A stretch of 43,337 nt of DNA. Origin: DAOUTY01 sp964453665 (GTDB taxonomy: Bacteria; Chloroflexota; Dehalococcoidia; SZUA-161). This document shows positions 24,057 to 32,152 of this stretch, in pieces. Position numbers and translations under genes: made by a program. Every line of letters begins with the position of its first letter. Positions within the stretch are counted from its first letter, which is position 1. The stretch covers positions 1 through 43,337 of the forward strand of contig CAYVQT010000026.1 of the NCBI GenBank assembly GCA_964453665.1, in the 5' to 3' direction. The notes below the pieces were generated by a model. That model made no database searches, was not told the origin of the DNA, and was given only the letters and a program-made list of their open reading frames with translations.

Positions 24057-26392
24057 TCCTCCTCCTCTTCTGTTTCGATAACCTCTGCGGGACCACCCGG
24101 TTCACTACGTACGATAAGACCTTCTCTCTCAAGAGAGTCCATAATCCTTGCAGCTCGTGGATAGCCGACATGGAGACGGCGCTGGATGAGGGATGTAGAA
24201 ACGTGAGAACTCTCCTTGACCAGTCTCCTTGCTGCCGGCAGCAGCGTATCGTCATCGGTTGTTTCATTGATCTCCAGGGAGGCGAAGGCTTGTGCTATGG
24301 AGTCCTCTGCCTCGGGCGTATACGTCTCCTGGGGCTGTTTCCAGAACCTGACTATTCTGTCTATTTCCTGGTCTGATAGGAAGCAGCCCCGAAGCCGCTT
24401 CGGAGTGGCGGCATCGGAGGGGAGATAAAGCATGTCACCTCCACCGAGCAACTTCTCAGCACCGCCGGTGTCGAGGATAGTTCGAGAGTCCATTAATGAT
24501 GGTACGGTGAAAGCTATTCTTGTAGGGAAGTTGGCTTTGATAAGTCCGGTGACAACGTCTACTGACGGGCGCTGTGTGGCGACTATGAGGTGGATGCCGG
24601 TGGCCCGCGAAAGCTGGGCCAGACGGCAAATAGATGCTTCTACTATCTCAGCGGCATTCATCATAAGCTGGTTCAGTTCATCGACAATGACCACTAGATA
24701 AGGCAGGGGCTCGGTAATAAGGTGGCTGCGATTGTAGCCCTCGATATTGCGCACTCCTACCGCAGCAAATTCCTTGTAACGGTTGTCCATTTCCCTGATG
24801 ACCCTGCGCAATGAATCGACTGCTTTTTCAACCTCTTTGACCACCGGAGATATAAGATGAGGCACATCCTCGAACTGCACTAACTCCACCCGTTTGGGGT
24901 CGATAAGTAACAGTCGAAGGTCTTGAGGTCGATTGTGCATCAGCAGGCAGGTTATAATTGAATTAAGGAACACCGTTTTGCCGCTTCCTGTGGTGCCGGC
25001 GATGAGAAGGTGAGGCATCTTCGAAAGGTCAGCCGCTAATGCCTCACCTGCGGCCCCTTTGCCCAGTGCCAGGGCGAGATTTGATTTTGCCCTGGTCCTC
25101 TGGAAGGCCGGACTTTCAATAACGCCTTTCAATAGTACCAGAGCGGTATCGGCGTTTGGAACCTCGATCCCCACCAGCGGCTTTCCGGGCACAGGGGCTT
25201 CGATCCTGATGCTGTGAACAGCCAGAGCAAGGGCAAGGTTGTTAGCCAGGGCCGTGATACGCTCCACCTTCACTCTTGTTCTCGAAACCTCTTCTTGCCT
25301 CTCTATGGGACTGCCATCTTTGTCCAACTTAATTTTGCCCTGTTGGTCCCGCTCAACAACCCGTTTAAATTTCCGGTCCCAACCGGGCTCAACACCGAAC
25401 TGGGTGACAGTAGGCCCGGGATTTATTTGCACTACTTTGGCTTCTACCCCGTAGCTGTCCAGAGCCTTCTCGATCAGCCTTGCCCGCTGTTCATTATCCG
25501 CTTCTGTGAAATGCGTGTCGGTCACTTTATCGAGGAGGTCGATAGAGGGCAGTTCACCTTTCCCTGCTGCGTAGGCATCGGGCACCGGTCTCCTGGTTCT
25601 GGGTGGTGCCTCGGTTTTTTCCGTGATGACGAATTCTGCCTGATGGGGCAGACCCTTTTTCGTGACGGTTTCGGGTGCGGTCTCGGCCTGATTTACATCC
25701 AGTCCAAAAATTGGAGTCTCTTGTTTTGCAGCGGTGCGATGGCGGAACCAGCGGTACAGCGCAGTTACAGGGAATATAAGCAATCTATGTGGCGGGTAGT
25801 TCCGGTATAAATCGGCCAGCCCGTGTCCCAGCTCGGTGAAAAGCTGTGAAGCCCAGGAAAGTACTGCCAGTCCCGCAGCTCTTATTGATTGCCCCAAGAA
25901 CTTGAGGAATTGGAGACTGTAGCCCGGTGCGGCGAACGCAGTGCCCACTAAGAATAGGAGAGTTAGCCGCACAGCCGGGTGTATACCAACTCCCTGGTTG
26001 CCAATCAAATACTTGCCAGCATTTCCGCCGAGGCTTACATCGGCGAATTCGATGTCGCCGATAATATAACCAGCGGGATGGAACAGGGCGAGAACCCCCC
26101 AAATCGCAACGGTTAAGATTATCGAGCCCAGCCAAAAGTTCCACCGCGCCAACAAGGTGTTCCACCTTCGTTTCCATAGTATTAAGATTATAGCTCCTAC
26201 CCACGCGAGCCATAATACGAGTCCGAATCCTATGGTTTCGAAGATGATATTGCCGAGGAAGGTGCGGAAGAAAACTATTACTGCCACGCATGATGCTATC
26301 ACGACGATCCTGATCACCATTAACTGGTAGGACATCAGGTTCCTGGGAAAGCTGAAAATGCTGCGGCGACTTTTAGACTTTGCTTTTGCCAT
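24053..26392 (-). CDS. ftsK: DNA translocase FtsK/SpoIIIE
   Basis: A 779-aa septal DNA pump that moves chromosome ends and helps dimer resolution. The N-terminus has about four or five TM helices (residues 20-190), followed by a short linker. The alpha-beta motor includes AHSIRIEAPVPGKPLVGIEVPN, the Walker A LLIAGTTGSGKTVFLNS (Lys472) and Walker B LVVIVDELNQLM. VATQRPSVDVVTGLIKANFP is a strong family signature. A C-terminal winged-helix gamma domain (LIQRRLHVGYPRAARIMDSLEREG) reads KOPS-type orienting sequences. The linker is short, like SpoIIIE. It lies 14 nt after the UDG and overlaps accDA by 4 nt. Confidence 0.95.
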   Translation of the reverse strand: MAKAKSKSRRSIFSFPRNLMSYQLMVIRIVVIASCVAVIVFFRTFLGNIIFETIGFGLVLWLAWVGAIILILWKRRWNTLLARWNFWLGSIILTVAIWGVLALFHPAGYIIGDIEFADVSLGGNAGKYLIGNQGVGIHPAVRLTLLFLVGTAFAAPGYSLQFLKFLGQSIRAAGLAVLSWASQLFTELGHGLADLYRNYPPHRLLIFPVTALYRWFRHRTAAKQETPIFGLDVNQAETAPETVTKKGLPHQAEFVITEKTEAPPRTRRPVPDAYAAGKGELPSIDLLDKVTDTHFTEADNEQRARLIEKALDSYGVEAKVVQINPGPTVTQFGVEPGWDRKFKRVVERDQQGKIKLDKDGSPIERQEEVSRTRVKVERITALANNLALALAVHSIRIEAPVPGKPLVGIEVPNADTALVLLKGVIESPAFQRTRAKSNLALALGKGAAGEALAADLSKMPHLLIAGTTGSGKTVFLNSIITCLLMHNRPQDLRLLLIDPKRVELVQFEDVPHLISPVVKEVEKAVDSLRRVIREMDNRYKEFAAVGVRNIEGYNRSHLITEPLPYLVVIVDELNQLMMNAAEIVEASICRLAQLSRATGIHLIVATQRPSVDVVTGLIKANFPTRIAFTVPSLMDSRTILDTGGAEKLLGGGDMLYLPSDAATPKRLRGCFLSDQEIDRIVRFWKQPQETYTPEAEDSIAQAFASLEINETTDDDTLLPAARRLVKESSHVSTSLIQRRLHVGYPRAARIMDSLEREGLIVRSEPGGPAEVIETEEEEE

Positions 26393-26406
26393 GTCCTTGC
26401 CCTTTA

Positions 26407-27006
26407 TTAAAACATGGATAGCTGTTGTGGCTTGCTCTCCTCCTCTTTCACCTCTTCGATTCGAGCTAGCAGGGAGGGTATCTTGGTCATATCGGCCTCA
26501 ATGGTCTGGCGCAGGCTCTGCTGGTGCAGCGCGGCGGCGGGATGGTACATGGGGAAGTAGATTACATTATCTATCTTTCGTTCCTTCCCGTGTATCTTGC
26601 TGATGGTTTCTCCGGGGAAATATTTTGCCAGTGAATAACGGCCAAGTGTAACAATCATCTTCGGGGAAATCAATTCGATCTGCTGGTCGAGCCACTTCTG
26701 GCAGTTATTTATCTCAATGGGGAGCGGGTCGCGATTACCCGGGGGGCGGCATTTGATAACGTTGCAGATATAGACATCGCTACGCTTCAGGCCTATGGAA
26801 CTGAGCAACTGGTCCAGAAATTGACCGGCCTGGCCGACGAAAGGAAGCCCCTGCTGGTCCTCATGAAAGCCCGGGGCCTCCCCGATGAACACGATCTGTG
26901 CATTCTCAGCACCCTCGCCTGGAACCACCTTGTTGCGGGTTCGGACCAGTTCCTCGCAATCCTGGCAAGCAGCTATCTTCTCGTAGAGCTCAGCTAGTGC
27001 TGACAC
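26407..27006 (-). CDS. Uracil-DNA glycosylase, family 4 (4Fe-4S)
   Basis: A 199-aa base-excision repair enzyme that removes uracil from DNA. I place the start at GTG 27006 because AAGGAGG (27018-27012) lies 5 nt upstream; a longer frame to 27045 overlaps the previous gene more and lacks a binding site. Family-4 motifs are clear: Cys14 and Cys17 (ACQDC), IGEAPGFHEDQQGLPFVGQAG, CNVIKCRPPGNRDP, a further Cys102 (NNCQKW) and MYHPAA. The Cys set fits a 4Fe-4S cluster. The last five residues, QLSMF (195-199), resemble the beta-clamp-binding pentapeptide QL(S/D)LF. The gene overlaps the TauE-like gene by 17 nt. Confidence 0.93.
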   Translation of the reverse strand: MSALAELYEKIAACQDCEELVRTRNKVVPGEGAENAQIVFIGEAPGFHEDQQGLPFVGQAGQFLDQLLSSIGLKRSDVYICNVIKCRPPGNRDPLPIEINNCQKWLDQQIELISPKMIVTLGRYSLAKYFPGETISKIHGKERKIDNVIYFPMYHPAAALHQQSLRQTIEADMTKIPSLLARIEEVKEEESKPQQLSMF

Positions 27007-27373
27007 TGCGACCTCCTTGACTAAATAGTAACATCCTGCATCCAATGGCCAGCAAGGCGATAGCGAATACCCTGGCCAACCATTCGGCTGTAATCACCCC
27101 GGCAGCCCAGGCCCCGAGCAGTGAAAATGCGACTGCGCTGGGCGCGACCCACATCGCTACACTCACGTCTATATTTTTCTGACGGCTGTGTATAAAAGAC
27201 CCGACCAGGGCTGCAAGTAACATAGCGCCAAGTGCAACGCCCTGCGCAGTATGCTGTTCAACGTCCAGGAGTAGAACCATCCCCGGGATTGTAATCGTGC
27301 CGCCGCCTATGCCGAGCATTCCGCCGAGTAGTCCGGCGACGAAACCTACGGCGAGGCCGATAGCAATATCCAT
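26990..27373 (-). CDS. Half-length TauE/SafE-family membrane protein (second of pair)
   Basis: A 127-aa protein with about four TM helices and the family motif GLLGGMLGIGGGTITIPGMVLL near the N-terminus. TauE/SafE (DUF81) permeases normally have two such halves in one chain of about 250 aa; here only one is present, and the other half is encoded by the preceding gene. A positively charged loop (HSRQKN) separates helices 2 and 3. The C-terminal SQGGRSVSTS tail is soluble. Relatives export sulfite, sulfonates or other organic anions, but the substrate cannot be read from sequence. It begins 11 nt after its partner in another frame and overlaps the UDG start by 17 nt. Confidence 0.8.
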   Translation of the reverse strand: MDIAIGLAVGFVAGLLGGMLGIGGGTITIPGMVLLLDVEQHTAQGVALGAMLLAALVGSFIHSRQKNIDVSVAMWVAPSAVAFSLLGAWAAGVITAEWLARVFAIALLAIGCRMLLFSQGGRSVSTS

Positions 27374-27384
27374 ATACTCTTTTA

Positions 27385-27744
27385 TTACCTTAGCAGTATC
27401 AATACGGCGACGGCTATTGTATATACTCCAAAGACCTGCCGCAGCCTGTAAGCGGGCACTTTCATCATTAGTTTCGCCCCGATAACGGCGCCCACAACGC
27501 TGCCCGAGCCTATCGTTGCCACCAGGGCCCAGTTAATATCCCCTCGCAGGGCGTATATCACGGTTCCCGCTACGGCGATGGGGGTAATAATGGCGAGAGA
27601 AGTGCCGTGGGCTTTGTGCTGTTCGAGCCACAGGAGTCCAGTCATAACTGGGACCAGGATGATTCCGCCTCCAATACCCAGTAGTCCTGCCAGCATCCCT
27701 GCCCCCGCCCCGGCTGTCAGATACCAGAGTATGTTTGTGCGCAT
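27385..27744 (-). CDS. Half-length TauE/SafE-family membrane protein (first of pair)
   Basis: A 119-aa protein with four predicted TM helices and the motif AGLLGIGGGIILVPVMTGLL, the conserved start of a TauE/SafE half. Its loop between helices 3 and 4 (KVPAYRLRQ) is basic, and a short RGDIN loop joins helices 2 and 3. Together with the next gene it would make one complete transporter, so the two probably work as a heteromer. The ATG at 27744 lies only about 10 nt after the predicted transcription start and has no clear ribosome binding site. Confidence 0.8.
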   Translation of the reverse strand: MRTNILWYLTAGAGAGMLAGLLGIGGGIILVPVMTGLLWLEQHKAHGTSLAIITPIAVAGTVIYALRGDINWALVATIGSGSVVGAVIGAKLMMKVPAYRLRQVFGVYTIAVAVLILLR

Positions 27745-28227
27745 AGCCGCTTATCTGAGGATGATAGCACAGCACCTATATCAAGTCAACGAAGCTAGGT
27801 GTAAGGTGAATGATATTGATACTGCCGTATCCTTGTGTCCGGTAGTTTATGATTATACTAAGTGAGCAATCTGGTGTGGCTAGAACTGTGAGCTTCTCTC
27901 CGATGTAGGGGTTGGAAGTGAAATCACTAACGTGGGTGTCTCTCGCAACAGTGTTATCAGCGTAAACGGGTTGTGGTATATGGAAGAACTTAGGTGCTTT
28001 CATAAGCAGGAAGGGGGAAAGTGGTAACAATCGGTTTAAGCTGTAGTAACCGAACAATAACGTAGGGGATTACGCTGGTAGTCTGGTTAAACAGGTTTCT
28101 ATTTAGTTAAGGACTTTACTGATAAAACGGCAAATAAAATAACTGAACTATAGTAACAATGGTTCGGATATGACTCCGTGGCTTCCCGTGCTCTTTTATT
28201 TGGGTGGCAGAGGTATTAATCAGGCTG
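27745..28227. other. 483-nt gap between acpP and the TauE-like genes
   Basis: No convincing gene is seen. A 93-codon minus-strand frame (27776-28057) starts with TTG, lacks a ribosome binding site and has no recognisable composition. The only clear signal is the promoter at 27761-27789. No T-tailed hairpin was found downstream of acpP. Confidence 0.6.
27761..27789 (-). promoter_or_regulatory. Sigma-70 promoter of the TauE-UDG-ftsK-accDA chain
   Basis: On the minus strand TTGACT (27789-27784) and TATCAT (27766-27761) are 17 bp apart. The predicted start near 27754 leaves only about a 10-nt leader before ATG 27744. All five genes downstream are close or overlapping, so this is probably their shared promoter. 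Confidence 0.7.
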
Positions 28228-28488
28228 CTATTCGTCCTCCACACCCTGTTCTTTGAGATAGTCAACCGAATCCTGTACGGTTTTTATCTTCTCGGCATCC
28301 TCATCCGGAATTTCCAGTCGTTTCGCTTCGTTGCTGAACTCCTCTTCGAGGGACATTACCAACTCTACTAAGTCGAGGGAGTCAGCGTTGAGATCATCGA
28401 CGAAGGATGCCTCAGGTTTTACTTCTGACTCTTCAACGCCTAACTGCTCGACGACGATCTTCTTTACCCGTTCAAAGACGGTTGCCAT
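28228..28488 (-). CDS. acpP: Acyl carrier protein
   Basis: An 86-aa, acidic four-helix protein that carries growing acyl chains on 4'-phosphopantetheine. The attachment serine is Ser37 in the DSL motif (LNADSLDLVEL). The rest is canonical (VFERVKKIVVEQLGV, IPDEDAEKIKTVQD). Helix II runs into a longer loop than usual: EEEFSNEAKRLEIPDEDA has about four residues more than the common EEFGIEIPDEDA. The ribosome binding site is AAGGGGG. It is the last gene of the yceD-rpmF-fabD-fabG-nusB-acpP series, 41 nt after nusB. Confidence 0.96.
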   Translation of the reverse strand: MATVFERVKKIVVEQLGVEESEVKPEASFVDDLNADSLDLVELVMSLEEEFSNEAKRLEIPDEDAEKIKTVQDSVDYLKEQGVEDE

Positions 28489-28529
28489 GCTGTAACCCCC
28501 TTATCCTATATTACGTGCTGCACTGGTGA

Positions 28530-28946
28530 TTATCGACAATTGGCCTTCTCTTGACTGATAGCTCCCAATACCCCGTTGATGAACTTCGATGAGTTGTAGC
28601 TGCCAAATGTCTTGGCCAGTTCCACTGCTTCGTTTATGGCTGCCTTTAGTGGTACTCTATTTTCTATCAAAATTTCAAGAATTGCAAGCCTCAAGATATT
28701 TCTATCAATGGCTGAAAGTTGCTCCACCGGCCAGTTGGGTGCATGTGTTCTGATAAGGGAGTCGATTTGGGCTTTATTGCCGAGCACACCCCTGACCAGT
28801 TCCTGTGCATACGACAGCGATCTTTCCGGTAAAGCCTGTTCTTCCGCTATCAAGCTCAGGGAAACCTGTGCATCGTGCCCCGATTCGTCGCTCTCAAAGA
28901 GCGCCTGGAGTGCTGCGATTCTAGCTTTATGCCTGGTATGTACCAT
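28530..28946 (-). CDS. nusB: Transcription antitermination factor NusB
   Basis: A 138-aa all-helical protein that binds boxA RNA with NusE (S10) and promotes antitermination of rRNA operons. I use the ATG at 28946 (MVHTRHKARIAALQALFE), which has TGAGGA just upstream; a TTG at 28964 is also in frame. The diagnostic C-terminal stretch IDRNILRLAILEIL, VPLKAAINEAVELAKTFG, SSKFINGVLGAI is fully conserved. Its placement between fabG and acpP in a lipid operon is not usual and may link ribosome and membrane growth. Confidence 0.94.
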   Translation of the reverse strand: MVHTRHKARIAALQALFESDESGHDAQVSLSLIAEEQALPERSLSYAQELVRGVLGNKAQIDSLIRTHAPNWPVEQLSAIDRNILRLAILEILIENRVPLKAAINEAVELAKTFGSYNSSKFINGVLGAISQEKANCR

Positions 28947-29001
28947 AGAGTCCTCAACTATCAATGCTATGAATTAGCTGATGAAAAACCGATTGCAAAG
29001 G

Positions 29002-29745
29002 TCAGGACATAACCATGCCGCCGTCCACATTTAAAACGTGGCCGGTTATGTAGCGTGCCTCTTCTGAGGCCAGATAACAAACCGCATTAGCAACGTCTCT
29101 GGGTGTGCCTGGATACCCGAGAGGGACCTGCCTGAGGAACTCCTGCTTGGCGTTATCACTGAGTCTCCTGGTCATCTCGGTATCGATGTATCCGGGTGCA
29201 ACGGCATTTGCGGTCACTCCTCTAGCAGCGAATTCTCTGGCAGTGGTCTTGGTAAGTCCGATTAATCCTGCCTTTGCGGCGGCATAATTAGCCTGTCCCG
29301 CATTTCCAATCAGACCAACAACGCTTGCGATGTTGATGATACGCCCCCAGCGCTGCTTTATCATGTATCTTACCACTGCCTGTGTACAAAGGAAAGCCCC
29401 TTTGAGGTTGGTAGTCAACACTTGATCCCAGTCAGCGGCGGACATCCTCATAAGCAGAGTATCCCTGGTAATACCGGCGTTATTTACCAGGATATCGATT
29501 TGGCCGAAAGTGGATATCGTCTCATCAGCGAGTCTGGCAACTTCGTCTTGAGCAGTGATATCGGCGGTAACTGCGATGCTCTTTCCATTATTGGCTGCGA
29601 TCTCGGCAGCTACCTCGTTTGCGGAGGCGGCGTTTATATCGCTGATAACCACGCTGGCGCCGTGCTCTACCAGCGCCAATGCTATTTCGCGACCGATTCC
29701 CTGGCCGCTTCCAGTGACTATTGCTACCCTTGTGGATAATTTCAT
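29002..29745 (-). CDS. fabG: 3-oxoacyl-ACP reductase
   Basis: A 247-aa short-chain dehydrogenase that reduces beta-ketoacyl-ACP with NADPH in fatty-acid elongation. The cofactor motif TGSGQGIGRE, the NNAG motif (LVNNAGITRDTLLMRM) and the catalytic set Asn113, Ser141, Tyr154 and Lys158 (SVVGLIGNAGQANYAAAKAG) are all visible. AVAPGYIDTEMT and VLNVDGGM are family features. I chose ATG 29745; a GTG at 29754 would add three residues. The neighbours fabD and acpP fix the pathway. Confidence 0.95.
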   Translation of the reverse strand: MKLSTRVAIVTGSGQGIGREIALALVEHGASVVISDINAASANEVAAEIAANNGKSIAVTADITAQDEVARLADETISTFGQIDILVNNAGITRDTLLMRMSAADWDQVLTTNLKGAFLCTQAVVRYMIKQRWGRIINIASVVGLIGNAGQANYAAAKAGLIGLTKTTAREFAARGVTANAVAPGYIDTEMTRRLSDNAKQEFLRQVPLGYPGTPRDVANAVCYLASEEARYITGHVLNVDGGMVMS

Positions 29746-29787
29746 TGCAAGCACTCTTCTGGGAAATTTGCCAAGGTCGTATGTTCT

Positions 29788-30729
29788 TCAGAGTTCTATG
29801 GCTTTGATAGACTCCGCGTTGCTCATATTGAGAACCTGTACTTCGCTGTTGATTCTTTTAATCAGTCCTGAGAGTACCTGTCCCGGGCCGATTTCAATGA
29901 AAGTGGAGACTCCGTCGCCTAACATATATTCCACTGACGGCTGCCACTGAACACAGTGACATAGTTGCCTTAGTAGTTCCTCTTTCACCTCGTCAGGACT
30001 GGTCATAGGCTGAGCGGTGCTGTTGGCAACTATGGGGACTTGCGGGAGACCGAAATTAACCTGTGAGATTGCCTGTGCCATGCCATCAACCGTAGGCTGC
30101 ATAAGAATGGAATGAAACGCACCGCTGACCTGGAGGGGCACCACCCTCCGCGCTCCTCTAGCTTTGGCCAAGTCCATTGAGCGGGCCAGCGACTCTCTGG
30201 TGCCGCTGATAACGATTTGGCCCGAACAGTTGAAGTTAGCTATCTGGGAGCCGGTTTCTCTGCATACCTCTTCCAATGATTCTTCGTCGATACCGATGAT
30301 AGCGGCCATACCTCCAGGCATAGTCTTTCCGGCTTCCTGCATCAGTCGCCCTCGTTCTCTGACAAGGCGAACCGAATCAGAGAACCCGATCACGTTAGCA
30401 GCCACGAGCGCAGTGTACTCCCCGAGACTGTGTCCGGCTACGAGGGCAGGCTTCAATGCAATGCCACACTCTGAGGCAGCTCTCAGGCAGGCGACGCTGG
30501 TTGTCAATATGGCTGGCTGCGCATTGACGGTATCACGAAGCTCTTCCTCAGGCCCTTCGAAACAGAGTTGCGAAAGAGGGAATTCGAGCGCTGAATCAGC
30601 CTCCTCGAAGGTATCCCTGGCCTGGCGATAACTTTGGTACAGGTCATAGCCCATACCTACTGCCTGTGACCCCTGTCCGGGAAAAACACAAGCTACTTTG
30701 GATGTAGACGCTGTTTCCAGCTCAAGCAA
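29788..30729 (-). CDS. fabD: Malonyl-CoA:ACP transacylase
   Basis: A 313-aa transacylase that loads malonyl groups onto ACP. It shows CVFPGQGSQAVGMG, the nucleophile in AGHSLGEYTALVAA (Ser101) and the catalytic His206 in VSGAFHSILM; FIEIGPGQVLSGL closes the C-terminal part. Length is typical. The TTG start at 30729 is supported by GGAGG 6 nt upstream. It lies 19 nt after rpmF and 42 nt before fabG. Confidence 0.95.
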   Translation of the reverse strand: MLELETASTSKVACVFPGQGSQAVGMGYDLYQSYRQARDTFEEADSALEFPLSQLCFEGPEEELRDTVNAQPAILTTSVACLRAASECGIALKPALVAGHSLGEYTALVAANVIGFSDSVRLVRERGRLMQEAGKTMPGGMAAIIGIDEESLEEVCRETGSQIANFNCSGQIVISGTRESLARSMDLAKARGARRVVPLQVSGAFHSILMQPTVDGMAQAISQVNFGLPQVPIVANSTAQPMTSPDEVKEELLRQLCHCVQWQPSVEYMLGDGVSTFIEIGPGQVLSGLIKRINSEVQVLNMSNAESIKAIEL

Positions 30730-30748
30730 GAACTGCCTCCATAGAGTG

Positions 30749-30940
30749 TTAACTACTCTTGGGCTTTCTTTCTTTAATTATTTCTCTTCCCCTATAGGTT
30801 CCGCAGAAGGGGCAAACCTGGTGAGCAGGTTTGATGTTGTGACACTGGGTACAAGGCACCAGGGAGGGTACGGTCAATTTAATATGGCTGCGCCTCTTTC
30901 CCTGACGTGCCTTGGCGTATTTTCTTTTAGGAAGAGCCAT
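30749..30940 (-). CDS. rpmF: 50S ribosomal protein L32 (zinc form)
   Basis: A 63-aa L32: the N-terminal MALPKRKYAKARQGKRRSH and a zinc ribbon with Cys30, Cys33, Cys43 and Cys46 (PCTQCHNIKPAHQVCPFCG). All four zinc ligands are present, so it is the C+ paralogue type. The gene begins 7 nt after yceD. Pairing of yceD with rpmF ahead of fatty-acid genes is widely conserved. Confidence 0.96.
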   Translation of the reverse strand: MALPKRKYAKARQGKRRSHIKLTVPSLVPCTQCHNIKPAHQVCPFCGTYRGREIIKERKPKSS

Positions 30941-30947
30941 GATTTGG

Positions 30948-31478
30948 TCAACTCCTTTCGGTGTCTATCCCTCGCTTATCACCAGGAACCAACCCTTTTA
31001 GCGGAGCCCAGGGTGAGTCATGGCTAATAGGCGTGCAGTTACAAGTTTCGTAGTTGAGGTTGCAGCCACACTGGCTGCACAATCCAGCACAGTCCTCTCG
31101 GCAGACCGGTTTTATAGGCTTAGCCAGAAGCGTGTACTGACGAACTGCCTCACTAAGGTCCAGTATGTTATTCTCATCGACAGTGAAAGCGCCCGATTCC
31201 GCTGGTGGGGTGAGCAGAGTTCCGCTTGTCGGGTCTCCTGTAAAGAAGTACTCCTCTTCGATATCCAGGGTTGATGGGTACTCGAATTCATCGAGGCAGC
31301 GGCTGCATACGTCTCTAATGGTTATATTCAATTTACCGCTTACAAGGATACTACGATTGGTACGAAGTAATTGTACCTCGCCCTGGACGGGCAGGCCATC
31401 ACTATCTGTTTCGTCGATAGTGATATGGCGAACCGAGCCTACGGACTCTTTTAGCTGCTGGGCGACATTAAACTTCAT
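30948..31478 (-). CDS. yceD: YceD/DUF177-family protein (23S rRNA accumulation protein)
   Basis: A 176-aa protein of the DUF177 family. It has the N-terminal NVAQQLKESVGSVRHI, a CSRCLDEFEYP motif (Cys58, Cys61) and a C-terminal Cys-rich stretch, CREDCAGLCSQCGCNLN, that looks like a metal or thiol site; this second cluster is typical of the Gram-positive-type members. In E. coli the relative affects 23S rRNA accumulation; the biochemical activity is not known. It is the first gene of the operon and directly precedes rpmF. Confidence 0.9.
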   Translation of the reverse strand: MKFNVAQQLKESVGSVRHITIDETDSDGLPVQGEVQLLRTNRSILVSGKLNITIRDVCSRCLDEFEYPSTLDIEEEYFFTGDPTSGTLLTPPAESGAFTVDENNILDLSEAVRQYTLLAKPIKPVCREDCAGLCSQCGCNLNYETCNCTPISHDSPWAPLKGLVPGDKRGIDTERS

Positions 31479-31518
31479 TGCGAACTCGAAATAGTTATAC
31501 TGCCAAATGGTTCAACAT

Positions 31519-31527
31519 ATTATATCA
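31519..31527 (-). promoter_or_regulatory. Extended -10 promoter of the yceD-rpmF-fab-acpP operon
   Basis: Minus strand: TGA directly followed by TATAAT (31524-31519). No good -35 lies at 17 bp; a TTGACA at 31556-31551 is 26-27 bp away and so unlikely to pair. The start would be near 31512, about 34 nt before yceD. The archease promoter at 34114-34122 has the same TGATATAAT form. Confidence 0.55.
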
Positions 31528-31668
31528 ATTTTAGGGTACGTGTCCTGAGGTTGTCAACCTGAATTTAAGAGGGATTTTAACCCAGGAAATAATCCGGAGA
31601 CTTTCTTACCTGCTTTGTTTGAAAGAGTAGAAAGTGCTTACGTGTTACGAGCCTAACCAAACTTGATA

Positions 31669-32100
31669 TCATTGATACCCTAAGAAGTAGTATAAAACCC
31701 CGCCGATGATAATCAGGATTACAGCTATGGCTCCGATGATTCGCAGAAGCATATTTCGCCTGGCGGTACTGTTGGGGTGAAACTTCATGACGTAGGACGG
31801 AGCTTTCCACACTGACGCCTTGCTTACGTAGAAATCGTAAACCGCACCCGATTTGATTTTAAGGACATTTCGCAATTTCTTATTAATGTTAATCTGGTGA
31901 ACTCTTGGGTGCGGGACCTCTGCCAGTTCGTTGTTTCTGACCCGGCAGGCTATTTTCGAGTCTTTCACCGAAAGGTATATATATCTGTTCCACTTAATGC
32001 CTTTGGGCAGGTCGTCCGGATGCATTCTCACAATCAGCGTGCCTTCGTCGTCTTCCGGAGCACCGCCGACTTTGAGGTGCCTCTTGATCGGCTTAGACAT
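31669..32100 (-). CDS. Unrecognised tail-anchored protein
   Basis: A 143-aa protein I cannot assign to a family. A basic soluble N-terminal part (about 1-110, SKPIKRHLKVGG, then IRVMHPDDLP-like and WNRYIYLSVKDSKIACRVRNN, NKKLRNVLKIKSGAVYDFYV) looks like a compact beta-rich domain. RRNMLLRIIGAIAVILIIIGGVLYYFLGYQ at the very C-terminus is a single TM helix, so the protein should be tail-anchored with the domain in the cytoplasm. ATG 32100 follows AGGGGA and has its own promoter (32153-32181). It lies 110 nt downstream of rtcB. Positional link to RNA repair is possible but not shown. Confidence 0.75.
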   Translation of the reverse strand: MSKPIKRHLKVGGAPEDDEGTLIVRMHPDDLPKGIKWNRYIYLSVKDSKIACRVRNNELAEVPHPRVHQININKKLRNVLKIKSGAVYDFYVSKASVWKAPSYVMKFHPNSTARRNMLLRIIGAIAVILIIIGGVLYYFLGYQ

Positions 32101-32152
32101 AGTTATTTCCCCTGATCCGGTTCAATGTGTTACAAGTTTCGTTGTCCTGTTT

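Noticed and set aside
27776..28057. 93-codon minus-strand frame between acpP and the TauE-like genes
   Set aside because: TTG start without a binding site, no recognisable motif, and it overlaps the promoter of the next operon.
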